NCBI GenBank assembly: GCA_015068125.1 | Contig: SVLD01000001.1 | Location: 1 to 64,000 of the forward strand | Source: Oscillospiraceae bacterium | GTDB taxonomy: Bacteria; Bacillota; Clostridia; Oscillospirales; Oscillospiraceae | DNA: 64,000 nucleotides | Direction: 5' to 3' | Part shown: piece by piece, positions 51,073-58,742 of the stretch | Numbering within the stretch: position 1 is the stretch's first letter | Layout: each line of letters opens with the position of its first letter | Translations under genes and position numbers: made by a program | The notes under the pieces: generated by a model | What the model saw: the letters and a program-made list of their open reading frames with translations, nothing else | The model's database searches: none | What the model was told of the DNA's origin: nothing

Positions 51073-52023
51073 ATGTCCCTTATCAGGACAGATGTACCTA
51101 TGACATCCCGGCTTTGCGGGGAAACCATCGATGCGATTTTAGCGGCCTATCCCTTTTGCCGCAGTGAAACGCTGACCACCACGGCCTTTGACCGCCCGAT
51201 GCGGACCTTAGTTGTGGGCCAGGGCCCCAGAAAGGTGCTGTATTCTGCGGCGCATCATGCCAACGAGTGGATCACCACCCCGGTGATCCTGAAATTTGTG
51301 GAGGACTTGGCATCAGCGATCCAGTCCGGGGGCAGTTTGGCCGGGGTGGACGCCCGGGAACTTAACCGGCAGGCTACGATCTATACTGTGCCCATGGTGA
51401 ATCCCGATGGGGTGGATCTGGTCACCGGGGCAATTATGCCGGGGCAGCTTCAGTATGAAATGGCCGCGCGGCTGTCGGAGAATTATCCCACCATTCCCTT
51501 CCCGGATGGCTGGAAGGCCAATCTGATGGGGGTGGACTTGAATCTGAATTATCCTGCCGGGTGGCGGCAGGCCAGAGAGATCAAATTTGCCCAGGGCTTT
51601 ACCCGCCCCGGCCCCAGGGATTATGTGGGCAGGGCGCCGTTAAATCAGTTGGAAACCAGGGCTTTGGCGGAATTTACCGAGGAAGTGGATCCGGCACTGG
51701 TGCTGGCCTATCATTCTCAGGGGCGAGTGATCTACTGGCAATTTGAGGACATTTTTGTGCCCGGCGCCCGGGAGTTGGGAGAGCGTTTTGCACAGCTCAG
51801 TAGCTATACTTTGGAAGATACCCCCTATGAATCCGCCTTTGCCGGGTATAAGGACTGGTTTATCCAGAATTTCCGTCGCCCGGGGTACACCATCGAGGTG
51901 GGCTCCGGCACAAATCCGCTGCCACTGAGCCAGTTTGAGGAGATTTACCGGGATAATCTGCCGATTTTGGTAACCGCGGCTATGGAAGCCCCCACCATTG
52001 ACAACGGGGAAGAAACGCAATAA
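51073..52023 (+). CDS. M14-family zinc carboxypeptidase
   Basis: 316 residues, no signal peptide. Zinc ligands HHANEW (His 62, Glu 65) and His in AYHSQGRV near 205; substrate residues in TVPMVNPDGVDL and GVDLNLNYPAGW; catalytic Glu in PGYTIEVGSGTNP near 285. This resembles gamma-D-glutamyl-diamino-acid peptidases that trim cell-wall or spore peptides (YqgT-like). It is likely cytosolic, for recycling, or active in the sporulating cell. Confidence 0.88.
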   Translation: MSLIRTDVPMTSRLCGETIDAILAAYPFCRSETLTTTAFDRPMRTLVVGQGPRKVLYSAAHHANEWITTPVILKFVEDLASAIQSGGSLAGVDARELNRQATIYTVPMVNPDGVDLVTGAIMPGQLQYEMAARLSENYPTIPFPDGWKANLMGVDLNLNYPAGWRQAREIKFAQGFTRPGPRDYVGRAPLNQLETRALAEFTEEVDPALVLAYHSQGRVIYWQFEDIFVPGARELGERFAQLSSYTLEDTPYESAFAGYKDWFIQNFRRPGYTIEVGSGTNPLPLSQFEEIYRDNLPILVTAAMEAPTIDNGEETQ

Positions 52024-52053
52024 AATAGAAGAAAAACACAAAGGAGAAAACGC

Positions 52054-52965
52054 ATGAATCGCTATCTTGATATCCATCCCGAAGTTGCGTCGGCGCTGCA
52101 GGCAGGGAAGCCTGTGGTGGCGCTGGAGTCCACCATCATTTCCCACGGTATGCCTTACCCCCAGAATGTCCAGACCGCCCTGGCGGTGGAGAAGATTATC
52201 CGGGAAAACGGCGCGGTGCCTGCCACCATCGCCATTATCGGCGGTCGGCTGAAGGCGGGACTTTCTCCTGAGGAGATCGAATATTTCGGTAAAAAGGGCA
52301 CGGCCATCCACAAGGCCTCCCGCCGGGATCTGGCAGTGCTTTGCGCCCGGGGAGAGGATGGCGCCACCACCGTTGCCACCACGATGATCATCGCCAACAT
52401 GGCGGGCATCAAGATCTTTGCCACCGGCGGCATCGGCGGCGTCCATCGTGGTGCGGAAACCACCATGGACATTTCCGCAGACTTGGAGGAACTGGGTCGC
52501 ACCCCGGTGATGGTGGTTTGCGCCGGTGCTAAGTCTATTTTGGATCTGGGGTTGACCCTGGAATACCTGGAAACCAAGGGCGTACCGGTGATCGGCTACG
52601 GCACCGAGGAGCTGCCGGCTTTCTATACCCGCAAGTCCGGCTTCGGTGTGGATTATCGGATCGATACGCCCGAAGAGCTGGCGAAAGCCTATTTTGCCCA
52701 GAGTGAAATGGCACTGGGCGGTATGCTGGTGACCAATCCCATCCCGGAGGAATTTGCTATGCCTAAGGATGTGATCGACAAGGCCATCGACCAGGCCATT
52801 GCCGAGTGCAACGACAAGGGCATCCACGGCAAGGAGACCACGCCCTTCCTGCTGGCTCGGGTGGCAGAACTCACCGGCGGCGACAGCCTGGCATCCAATA
52901 TCCGCCTGGTTTACAACAATGCGGCTCTGGCGGCAAAAACCGCTGTGGCTCTGGCGAAGATGTAA
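52054..52965 (+). CDS. psuG: pseudouridine-5'-phosphate glycosidase
   Basis: 303 residues. VALESTIISHGMPYPQNVQTA at the N terminus, GAVPATIAIIGGRLKAGL, GATTVATTMIIANMAGIKIFATGGIGGVHRG, and VCAGAKSILDLGLTLEYLET. Splits pseudouridine 5'-phosphate to uracil and ribose 5-phosphate (reverse of synthesis). The usual kinase gene psuK is not adjacent, so the phosphorylated substrate must come from another locus. AAGGAG 7 bases upstream. Confidence 0.95.
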   Translation: MNRYLDIHPEVASALQAGKPVVALESTIISHGMPYPQNVQTALAVEKIIRENGAVPATIAIIGGRLKAGLSPEEIEYFGKKGTAIHKASRRDLAVLCARGEDGATTVATTMIIANMAGIKIFATGGIGGVHRGAETTMDISADLEELGRTPVMVVCAGAKSILDLGLTLEYLETKGVPVIGYGTEELPAFYTRKSGFGVDYRIDTPEELAKAYFAQSEMALGGMLVTNPIPEEFAMPKDVIDKAIDQAIAECNDKGIHGKETTPFLLARVAELTGGDSLASNIRLVYNNAALAAKTAVALAKM

Positions 52966-52969
52966 TAAT

Positions 52970-52999
52970 AAAAGCACCTGACGGTCGTCAGGTGCTTTT
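52970..52999. terminator. bidirectional terminator between psuG and the SGNH lipoprotein
   Basis: AAAAGCACCTGACG/CGTCAGGTGCTTTT, 14 bp. Nearly identical to the hairpin at 54941-54970. Confidence 0.92.
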
Positions 53000-53007
53000 G
53001 TTATCAA

Positions 53008-53865
53008 TCAGCCGATGCCTTCGGAAGAGGTTTTATATTCTGCCGGAATTTCCGGGGTTTCAAACACAGTCCGCTTTGCGGCTTCCCGGAGAATCTGTGC
53101 ATCTTCAGCAGGCAGCTTTGCGTCGTAAGCAACGGTAGTGGGGTCTACCTGGAAAATGGTGGTAAACAGAGTGACTGCGGAAAGATAGTTGCCGGCATAG
53201 CTGGGATGGGTCTTGTCGGAATCATAAATTTCAATATTGCTGTCGCCGGTGTAAATATCGTAAAATGCCAGACCGACATAGGCTACGGGCGTATTCAGCT
53301 CCTTGCCCATGGCCTGATATGCAGCGGCTACTTTCCAGGTCATGCTCTCGTTGGTCAGATTGTTGTCAGTCAGAGCGGTGCTGCCGGCCTTTCTGCCCCA
53401 GGTGGAGTAGAGGATGGTCTGGGCACCGGCGGTTTGGATCCGGGCATGGAGATTCCGTACTGCGGTGTAGAATTTCGGCAGCTCCGGAGTGGCGGTGAGA
53501 ATGCTCTTTTCCTGGAGAATAACATAATCATACTCACGCCTACCGGTCAAATGAGATTCTACGACCTTACCATATTCGTCCTGAGGATCGGCAAACTTGG
53601 TCAGTTCCCAGGAACCTTTCACGACGGAATATACATTAATATCATAGCCGGCAGCTTGGGCAAATTCTTTGAACAGCTTGGGCATGGTTTCATTGGTATA
53701 GCTGTTGCCAATAAACAAAACATTTGCAGTCTTTTGCACGGGTTCACTCTCCTGTGGTGTAGTGGTGGTGGGGGTCTGGTTGTCTGCAGGGGCGCTGCAA
53801 CCGAAGAGAACAGGCAGGAGCATGGCCACTGTCAAGGTCAGAGAAATCCATTTGCGTATTTTCAT
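53008..53865 (-). CDS. SGNH/GDSL-like (DUF4886-type) lipoprotein
   Basis: 285 residues from the ATG at 53865 (AGGAGGG upstream). Lipobox VLFGC near residue 23, Thr/Gln-rich tether, then VLFIGNSYTNETMPKLF (nucleophile Ser block of the SGNH fold) and SDKTHPSYAGNYLSA (Asp-x-x-His) near residue 225. This is a probable esterase/deacetylase acting on surface or dietary glycans; the substrate is unknown. It is divergent from a LysR gene, which probably controls it. Confidence 0.82.
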   Translation of the reverse strand: MKIRKWISLTLTVAMLLPVLFGCSAPADNQTPTTTTPQESEPVQKTANVLFIGNSYTNETMPKLFKEFAQAAGYDINVYSVVKGSWELTKFADPQDEYGKVVESHLTGRREYDYVILQEKSILTATPELPKFYTAVRNLHARIQTAGAQTILYSTWGRKAGSTALTDNNLTNESMTWKVAAAYQAMGKELNTPVAYVGLAFYDIYTGDSNIEIYDSDKTHPSYAGNYLSAVTLFTTIFQVDPTTVAYDAKLPAEDAQILREAAKRTVFETPEIPAEYKTSSEGIG

Positions 53866-53894
53866 ATTTTCCCTCCTGGTTTTGTATTTGTGCA

Positions 53895-53923
53895 TTGATT
53901 TTATCACAGGTATTTGATATAAT
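53895..53923 (+). promoter_or_regulatory. promoter and operator of the LysR gene
   Basis: TTGATT, 17 bases, TATAAT. The -10 sits in the palindrome TTGATATAATCAA (53914-53926), a plausible LysR binding site in the 113-base divergent gap. Confidence 0.72.
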
Positions 53924-53978
53924 CAAATATATATTTATATTTACTTATTATAAGTTGATATCTATATCAGGAGGCTGT

Positions 53979-54938
53979 ATGGAATTAACGCAAAAATATG
54001 CCTACGCAGTTTGGGAAAATAAAAGCTTTTCCAAGGCGGCTAAAGCATTGTTTATCTCCCAACCATCCCTTAGCGCGACGGTCGCAAAGCTGGAAAATGA
54101 GTTGGGCTTCAAAATTTTCGACCGATCCACTCATCCGATTTCTCTGACAACAAAGGGAACAGTGTATATCAATTATTTAAGAGAAACTGAGGCGTTGGAG
54201 AATTTGCTTGCCCATCAGCTCAAAGCCAGCGATGATCTGAGCGCCGGAAGCCTGACAGTGGGCGGCCGCATGTCGTCGAGCTACTGTATTTTGCCCATCA
54301 TTTGTGGGGAATTCTTGAAGAAACACCCCAATATCAGCATCATCGTGGATATTGAAGCCGGGGAGGAAAAACTGAAATCCCAGAGTTTGGATCTAATGCT
54401 TTCGGTCGTACCCCAGACGACGGAGTATGCTACGATTCCGTTGTTGGAAGAACGCTTGATTGTAGTGCTCCATAAGCGGCATCCGATGGCCCGGTCTTTG
54501 GCGGATCTTGCCGTACCGTATCAGGATATTGTGTCCCAAAATATTGCGCCGGAGCGGGAGATTACCGATATATCGGTGTTTTCGGAGGTGCCGTTTATCA
54601 TCACCGGAAGAAGTTCGGATTCGGACCGCCGACTGGCCATGATGATGAAAAACTATAAAACATCCCCTTGCATCGTAATCAACGCAAAAAATGTGGATAT
54701 CCGTTATCGGATCATGAAAGAGGGCCTTGGGGCAGTTTTGGTACCGGATATCTTTTTGTCGAATTTTGCCCAGGACAGTGATGAATTGTACTATTTTGCC
54801 CTTCGCAGTCCCTATACCTATCGGACACTGTATATCCAGCATCAGAAGAATCTTTCAGAAAACAAGCTGCTGGATACCTTTATAGAAACCATGCTGAAAG
54901 TTTGCCAGGATAAAAAAGGTTTGCTTCAGCGAAATTAG
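53979..54938 (+). CDS. LysR-family transcriptional regulator
   Basis: 319 residues from the ATG at 53979 (AGGAGG 4 bases upstream). N-terminal winged HTH (SFSKAAKALFISQPSLSATVAKLENELGFKIFDR), long linker helix, then the periplasmic-binding-like effector domain (about 90-300). Divergent from the SGNH lipoprotein, the usual layout of a LysR activator and its target. G+C content looks lower than in neighbours. Effector unknown. Confidence 0.92.
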   Translation: MELTQKYAYAVWENKSFSKAAKALFISQPSLSATVAKLENELGFKIFDRSTHPISLTTKGTVYINYLRETEALENLLAHQLKASDDLSAGSLTVGGRMSSSYCILPIICGEFLKKHPNISIIVDIEAGEEKLKSQSLDLMLSVVPQTTEYATIPLLEERLIVVLHKRHPMARSLADLAVPYQDIVSQNIAPEREITDISVFSEVPFIITGRSSDSDRRLAMMMKNYKTSPCIVINAKNVDIRYRIMKEGLGAVLVPDIFLSNFAQDSDELYYFALRSPYTYRTLYIQHQKNLSENKLLDTFIETMLKVCQDKKGLLQRN

Positions 54939-54940
54939 AA

Positions 54941-54970
54941 AAAAGCACCTGACGGTCTCGTCAGGTGCTT
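54941..54970. terminator. bidirectional terminator between LysR and DUF2284 genes
   Basis: AAGCACCTGACG/CGTCAGGTGCTT with loop GTCT, close copy of 52970-52999. Confidence 0.88.
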
Positions 54971-54974
54971 ACCA

Positions 54975-55514
54975 TTAGTTGTAAAACAGCAGGGAAAACC
55001 AGGTGACCACATTTTCGCCGTACTGGAAAGACAGCCCCAGATCGTCCAGCAACCCTAAAATGTTGATGCCGTGGCTTTCCACACAGGGATGCATTTTCCC
55101 GGGAAGCCGGCAGGGCAGACCGTCCAGAAACGCGCATCGCTCACAGACGGCGCAGGCCTCGGTGGAGAGAATATAGGGGTTCACTCCTTGCTGGCGCATC
55201 AGATCCCGGACTTCGTTGGTAATTTTTTCGTGGGGCGCCCGGGTGGCCAGAGTTTCCTCCAGGTCGGAAATGTCATTCACTTCCGTGATGGTGGAGATCA
55301 TAAGGCAGTTTACATAACTTCTGCATTTTTGCTCGCAGACGGAAACTTCACCTACGCCGGGAGGGCAAGCCCAGCTTTTGCCGTACATGGGGCACTCGTG
55401 CTGGCAGATCCAGCGGATCCGGTCGGAAAATTCCAGTTCCTCCGGGGAGATGAAATGGTAGGTGTACAGGGGCAATTCGGAAAGCTGGGATTCCAGCAGC
55501 TCTTTATCTAGCAT
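54975..55514 (-). CDS. DUF2284 metal-binding protein
   Basis: 179 residues with conserved cysteine sets: CQHECPMYGKSWACPPGVG near residue 37, CEQKC, and TEACAVCERCAFLDGLPCRLPGKMHPCVES near 120. DUF2284 proteins are thought to bind metal or Fe-S; the biochemistry is unknown. The ATG overlaps the last 7 bases of the phosphatase gene, so the two are coupled. Confidence 0.87.
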   Translation of the reverse strand: MLDKELLESQLSELPLYTYHFISPEELEFSDRIRWICQHECPMYGKSWACPPGVGEVSVCEQKCRSYVNCLMISTITEVNDISDLEETLATRAPHEKITNEVRDLMRQQGVNPYILSTEACAVCERCAFLDGLPCRLPGKMHPCVESHGINILGLLDDLGLSFQYGENVVTWFSLLFYN

Positions 55515-55942
55515 GTCAGTTCCTCCAGGATTCGGCTGCAGCCGGTGAGAATGTCATCCCAGGTCTGGGAGAAATCCCCGGTGTACCAGGGGTCGGCCAC
55601 ATCCCGGGAAAGCAAGGGGCGGCATTTTTCGGCCTTGCTGCCGAACAGGCGGTTTAGGTATCGGGCGTTGGATGCATCCATGTAGTAGATGTGATCAAAG
55701 TGGGAAAGATCGGCCTCGGTGATCCGCCGGGCGGTTTTGCCGGCGCAGGAAATGCCGTGGCTCTGCAGTTCCCGCCGGGCAGGGGGATAGACAGGGTTGC
55801 CCAGCTCCTCGCAGCTCACCGCCGCGGAGGCGATCTCAAATTCGCGGCTGCGGCCGGCCTTGGCAACCAAGTCTTTCATAATAAATTCCGCCATGGGACT
55901 GCGGCAGATATTGCCGTGGCAGACGAATAGAATTTTGGTCAT
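55508..55942 (-). CDS. low-molecular-weight protein-tyrosine phosphatase
   Basis: 144 residues. Catalytic loop VCHGNICRSPMAEFI (CxxxxxRS) at residues 8-22 and the general-acid DPWYTGDF (Asp) near 117. It removes phosphate from tyrosine or arginine in proteins and often acts in capsule control. Note the HGN variant of the loop, common in Firmicutes. GAGGA precedes the ATG. Confidence 0.92.
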   Translation of the reverse strand: MTKILFVCHGNICRSPMAEFIMKDLVAKAGRSREFEIASAAVSCEELGNPVYPPARRELQSHGISCAGKTARRITEADLSHFDHIYYMDASNARYLNRLFGSKAEKCRPLLSRDVADPWYTGDFSQTWDDILTGCSRILEELTC

Positions 55943-55998
55943 AAAGCTTCCTCACTTTCGTGGGGGTATTATAGCACAGAAAAAGTCGGATTGCAACC

Positions 55999-56116
55999 AA
56001 GGCTTCTCCTGGGAGAAGCTGTCACCGCAGGTGACTGATGAGGGTAAGCCCAGAAAAAAACAGACCCTCATCCGACCTCGCTGCCGCTCGGCCACCTTCC
56101 CCCAAGGGAAGGCTTT
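55999..56116. repeat. palindromic element (family A), copy 2
   Basis: AAGGCTTCTCCTGGGAGAAG, AGCTGTCACCGCAGGTGACT, ATCCGACCTCG, CGCTCGGCCACCTTC, then GGGAAGGCTTT, in the same order as 3119-3268 but 30 bases shorter in the middle. It occupies part of the 408-base gap 55943-56350; the rest holds only the promoter below and an unassigned AT-rich stretch. Confidence 0.78.
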
Positions 56117-56272
56117 CATCCCGTCGGCAAGAGTTACGCCTCTAAAGTAGATAACGAAAAATCGGCTTTTTGGAAGCGGAATAAATACCGATACATATAA
56201 AAATCCCACCACCTTCATCATAGCTGGTTTTCAGCAATGGACGGGCGGCGGGAATCAAGGAGGCAGAATGGC

Positions 56273-56301
56273 TTGATTTCTCTGTGCTGTTTATATATAA
56301 T
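56273..56301 (+). promoter_or_regulatory. sigma-A promoter of the AT-rich islet
   Basis: TTGATT, 17 bases, TATAAT, 50 bases before the ATG at 56351. Confidence 0.75.
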
Positions 56302-56350
56302 ATAAGTAAGCAAACAGACCGATAAATTCCAATTTGCAGGAGAAAATACT

Positions 56351-56638
56351 ATGAGAAAAGCATTTATGTGCAGCTTGTGTCACAACGGAATACTTGGTGG
56401 AGGATTATACCTTGACCCGCAATCAGTCATTTACGTATGCCAAAAACTCACCATTGACGAAACGTATAAAAAGCTTGTATTGCCGCTGAGTGAAATAAAA
56501 GAAATCACATGGAAGTGGGTAGTTTTCCCCGTTGCGACATTTTATATGAAAACGGGAGAGAAGTATATGTTTATCATATTTAACAAATGGCGTTTCGATA
56601 AATATTATCAACAATACAATAGAACTCACGAACAGTAA
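56351..56638 (+). CDS. small protein of unknown function
   Basis: 95 residues, AGGAGA upstream. N-terminal FMCSLCHNGILGGGLYLD, then a beta-rich stretch with the pattern of a PH/GRAM-like fold (VLPLSEIKEITWKWVVFPVATFYMKTGEKYMFIIFNKWRFDKYY). No family was assigned. It is clearly more AT-rich than the surrounding genes, which hints at transfer. The DUF4177 gene follows 28 bases later. Confidence 0.75.
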   Translation: MRKAFMCSLCHNGILGGGLYLDPQSVIYVCQKLTIDETYKKLVLPLSEIKEITWKWVVFPVATFYMKTGEKYMFIIFNKWRFDKYYQQYNRTHEQ

Positions 56639-56666
56639 ACTTGAATTTGACAAGGGGGTTTTTATT

Positions 56667-56852
56667 TTGAAAAAATATGAATATGTAAATATCAACATCG
56701 ACGGTTTTTTAGGTTCAGGTTCAGAAGAACATCGTCAAATTATTGATGAATATGCCGCAAAGGGCTATAAGTATGTTGGATATATTCCTACGAATATTGC
56801 TCCCCACGGAAAAATCGTAGAAATGGATTTGATTTTTGAGATTGACCGGTAA
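56667..56852 (+). CDS. DUF4177-like small protein
   Basis: 61 residues. KKYEYVNINIDGFLG...EEHRQIIDEYAAKGYKYVGYIPTNI...GKIVEMDLIFE matches the small DUF4177 fold (two strands, a helix, two strands). The start is taken at the TTG/ATG cluster at 56667, with AGGGGG upstream; the exact start is uncertain. AT-rich like its neighbour. Confidence 0.72.
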   Translation: MKKYEYVNINIDGFLGSGSEEHRQIIDEYAAKGYKYVGYIPTNIAPHGKIVEMDLIFEIDR

Positions 56853-56877
56853 ATTCCAATATGTCGAACAGATAAAA

Positions 56878-56910
56878 CAGCCGCCTCAAAACGAGGTGGC
56901 TGCTTGCTTT
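56878..56910 (+). terminator. terminator of the AT-rich islet
   Basis: CAGCCGCCTC/GAGGTGGCTG stem followed by CTTGCTTTTC; the tail overlaps the -35 of the next promoter. Confidence 0.7.
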
Positions 56911-56932
56911 TCTGCCGCAGACGTAGTATAAT
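56904..56932 (+). promoter_or_regulatory. sigma-A promoter of the GNAT-GNAT-ASCH operon
   Basis: TTGCTT, 17 bases, TATAAT, 35 bases before the ATG at 56967. Confidence 0.75.
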
Positions 56933-56966
56933 TTGGTCGGATAAACCGCAACGGAGGAACATAACG

Positions 56967-57428
56967 ATGGACACGATCCACATCAGACCGTATATGGCAT
57001 CGGACTACGATGCGGTCAGCCGCGTTCACGATGCTGCCCGGAAAGTCGAACTCTCCCTGGCGTCCCTGGAGGAGGCGTTTTTGCCCTTTGCTGTGGCGGC
57101 CCAGCGGGAAGACTTTTTTGACTACCCCCACATCGATGTGGCGGTGGCCGGGGACACCGTCGTGGGTTTCAGCGCATATAACGATGAGGAACTGGCCTGG
57201 CTGTATGTGTCTGTGGACAGAATGCGGCAGAAGATCGGCAGCCGCCTGGTGGCAAGAGCCCTGGAGGTGGAACCCAATATTGATGCCATTGAGGTGTTGT
57301 GCGGAAATGAACCTGCCAGAAAGCTGTACGAAACCTTTGGTTTTCATGTCTATAAATATGTCAGGGGTGTTATGCCGGGAAACGAAGCTTTCCCAGTGGA
57401 AGTGTTCTGCATGAAACGGATAAAATGA
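56967..57428 (+). CDS. GNAT-family N-acetyltransferase
   Basis: 153 residues from the ATG at 56967 (GGAGG 8 bases upstream). IHIRPYMASDYDAVSRVHDAA, VAVAGDTVVGFSAYNDEELAWLYVSVDRMRQKIGSRLVARAL (acetyl-CoA loop region) and NEPARKLYETFGFHVYK. Acetylates an unidentified amine. The G-rich Q/RxxGxG/A loop is seen as RQKIGSR. A second GNAT gene follows. Confidence 0.88.
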   Translation: MDTIHIRPYMASDYDAVSRVHDAARKVELSLASLEEAFLPFAVAAQREDFFDYPHIDVAVAGDTVVGFSAYNDEELAWLYVSVDRMRQKIGSRLVARALEVEPNIDAIEVLCGNEPARKLYETFGFHVYKYVRGVMPGNEAFPVEVFCMKRIK

Positions 57429-57452
57429 TTTGACCTGGAAGGAAGATGCAAA

Positions 57453-57950
57453 GTGCTGCAAACAAAACGGTTATTTCTGCGGAATTTGTGTCCGGAGGAT
57501 GCGGAGATAATGTTTGCCTACCGTAACGACGTTCGGTGCAGTCGGTATCAGAGATATGAAGATACGGGCATGGAATATTTGCGGGGCTTTGTGAATACCT
57601 ATGGCCGCTGCGGCTTTTTATCCCTGGAGGAAGAGCAACATTACGCTGTGGCAGCTAAGGAGAATGACGAAATGATCGGGGATCTGAGCGTCTTTTTCTC
57701 GGAGGAGGATCACTGCTTCACCCTGGGGATCACTATTTCACCGGCGCATCAGCGTCAGGGCTATGCCTGCGAATTGCTTGCCCGGTTGGTTGACGATCTG
57801 CAGGAGAAATACCCCGAGGCAGATGTGGTGGCGCTGATCGAAAGAGAGAATGTCCCAAGCATCGCGCTGTTTCAAAAGCTGGGCTTTGCGGAGGAATGTT
57901 ACGCCGAGTCCATTCAGTCCTGGATCTATGTAATGGAGAAGCGCTTATGA
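57453..57950 (+). CDS. GNAT-family N-acetyltransferase (RimJ/RimL-like)
   Basis: 165 residues from a GTG start with GGAAGGAAG upstream. TKRLFLRNLCPEDAEIMFAYRND at the N terminus and ITISPAHQRQGYACELLARLVDDLQEKYP (CoA loop QRQGYA). Family members acetylate ribosomal-protein N termini or antibiotics; the substrate here is not known. It overlaps the ASCH gene by 4 bases. Confidence 0.88.
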   Translation: MLQTKRLFLRNLCPEDAEIMFAYRNDVRCSRYQRYEDTGMEYLRGFVNTYGRCGFLSLEEEQHYAVAAKENDEMIGDLSVFFSEEDHCFTLGITISPAHQRQGYACELLARLVDDLQEKYPEADVVALIERENVPSIALFQKLGFAEECYAESIQSWIYVMEKRL

Positions 57951-58387
57951 CAGGAAAAGAACTTTGGGAAGCCTTTATCGCCAAAAGCAAGCTTGCCGAT
58001 TGTGCATATGAGGCCTGGGTTTTTGGAATGAAAGCGGATCTGCTGGCGCATCTGGTTGCCACCGGCGAGAAAACAGCCACCGCTTCCGCGCATCCCCTGT
58101 ATGAATTGGAGGATGAACCGCTGCCGGAAGCGGGGGAGTACAGCGTTATTTTGGACGGGGAGGAGAATGCTGTTTGCGTGATCCGGACGGAGAAAGTTAC
58201 GGTCGTTCCCTTTTGCGAGGTGACGGCAGAACACGCCTGGAAAGAGGGCGAGGGGGATAAGTCCCTGGCGTTCTGGAGGGATGTTCACGAAAAATTCTTC
58301 GCGGAATGTTTGCGTGAAGCCGGACTGGAATTTACCCCGGATATGAAAGTGGTATGTGAAGAATTTGCGGTGGTTTACAAGCCGTAA
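57947..58387 (+). CDS. ASCH-domain protein
   Basis: 146 residues, ATG overlapping the stop of the GNAT gene (ATGA). Core: ATGEKTATASAHPLYELE, EYSVILDGEENAVCVIRTEKVTVVPFCEV, HAWKEGEGDKSLAFWRDVHEKFF. ASCH folds resemble PUA and bind RNA; related proteins act on N4-acetylcytidine or unusual RNA bases. The coupling with an acetyltransferase is therefore suggestive. Confidence 0.9.
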   Translation: MTGKELWEAFIAKSKLADCAYEAWVFGMKADLLAHLVATGEKTATASAHPLYELEDEPLPEAGEYSVILDGEENAVCVIRTEKVTVVPFCEVTAEHAWKEGEGDKSLAFWRDVHEKFFAECLREAGLEFTPDMKVVCEEFAVVYKP

Positions 58388-58394
58388 GGATAGA

Positions 58395-58435
58395 CAGCAG
58401 CCGCTGACCGAAAGGTCGGCGGCTGTGCTGTTTTT
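58395..58435 (+). terminator. intrinsic terminator of the GNAT-GNAT-ASCH operon
   Basis: CAGCAGCCGCTGACC/GGTCGGCGGCTGTGCTG stem, GAAA loop, U5. Confidence 0.9.
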
Positions 58436-58650
58436 GTCATCCCGACCGGCGGATGGGACTAAACGCTTCCCCAGGGGATGGTAGGGGCGAACTGCGTTCG
58501 CCTGCAGGCGGATAATGTCTGCCCCTACTGTCATTCTGAGCGAAGCGGCGACAGCGGCGAAGTCGAAGAATCCGTTCTTTCCCAGGGATGCGGATCCCTC
58601 GAATCGCTTCGCTCCCTCGGGATGACAAGGGACCGGGGATTCGGAATGAC
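58436..58650. repeat. composite palindromic element bounded by GTCATyCCGA
   Basis: Outer inverted ends GTCATCCCGA (58436) and TCGGAATGAC (58650). Inside are GTAGGGGCG...GCCCCTAC (58479-58527) and a second hairpin unit GTCATTCTGAGCGAAGCG...CGCTTCGCTCCCTCGGGATGAC (58530-58626). It fills most of the 355-base gap before the SDR gene. Similar modules are common between genes in gut Clostridia. Confidence 0.75.
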
Positions 58651-58742
58651 AAGGGCTTTTTTGCAAATGTGATATTGTCACGGAAGAATGGGGCAGAATC
58701 GGATATGCTATAGGTACAAAACACAAAAAGGAGGTACTCACT

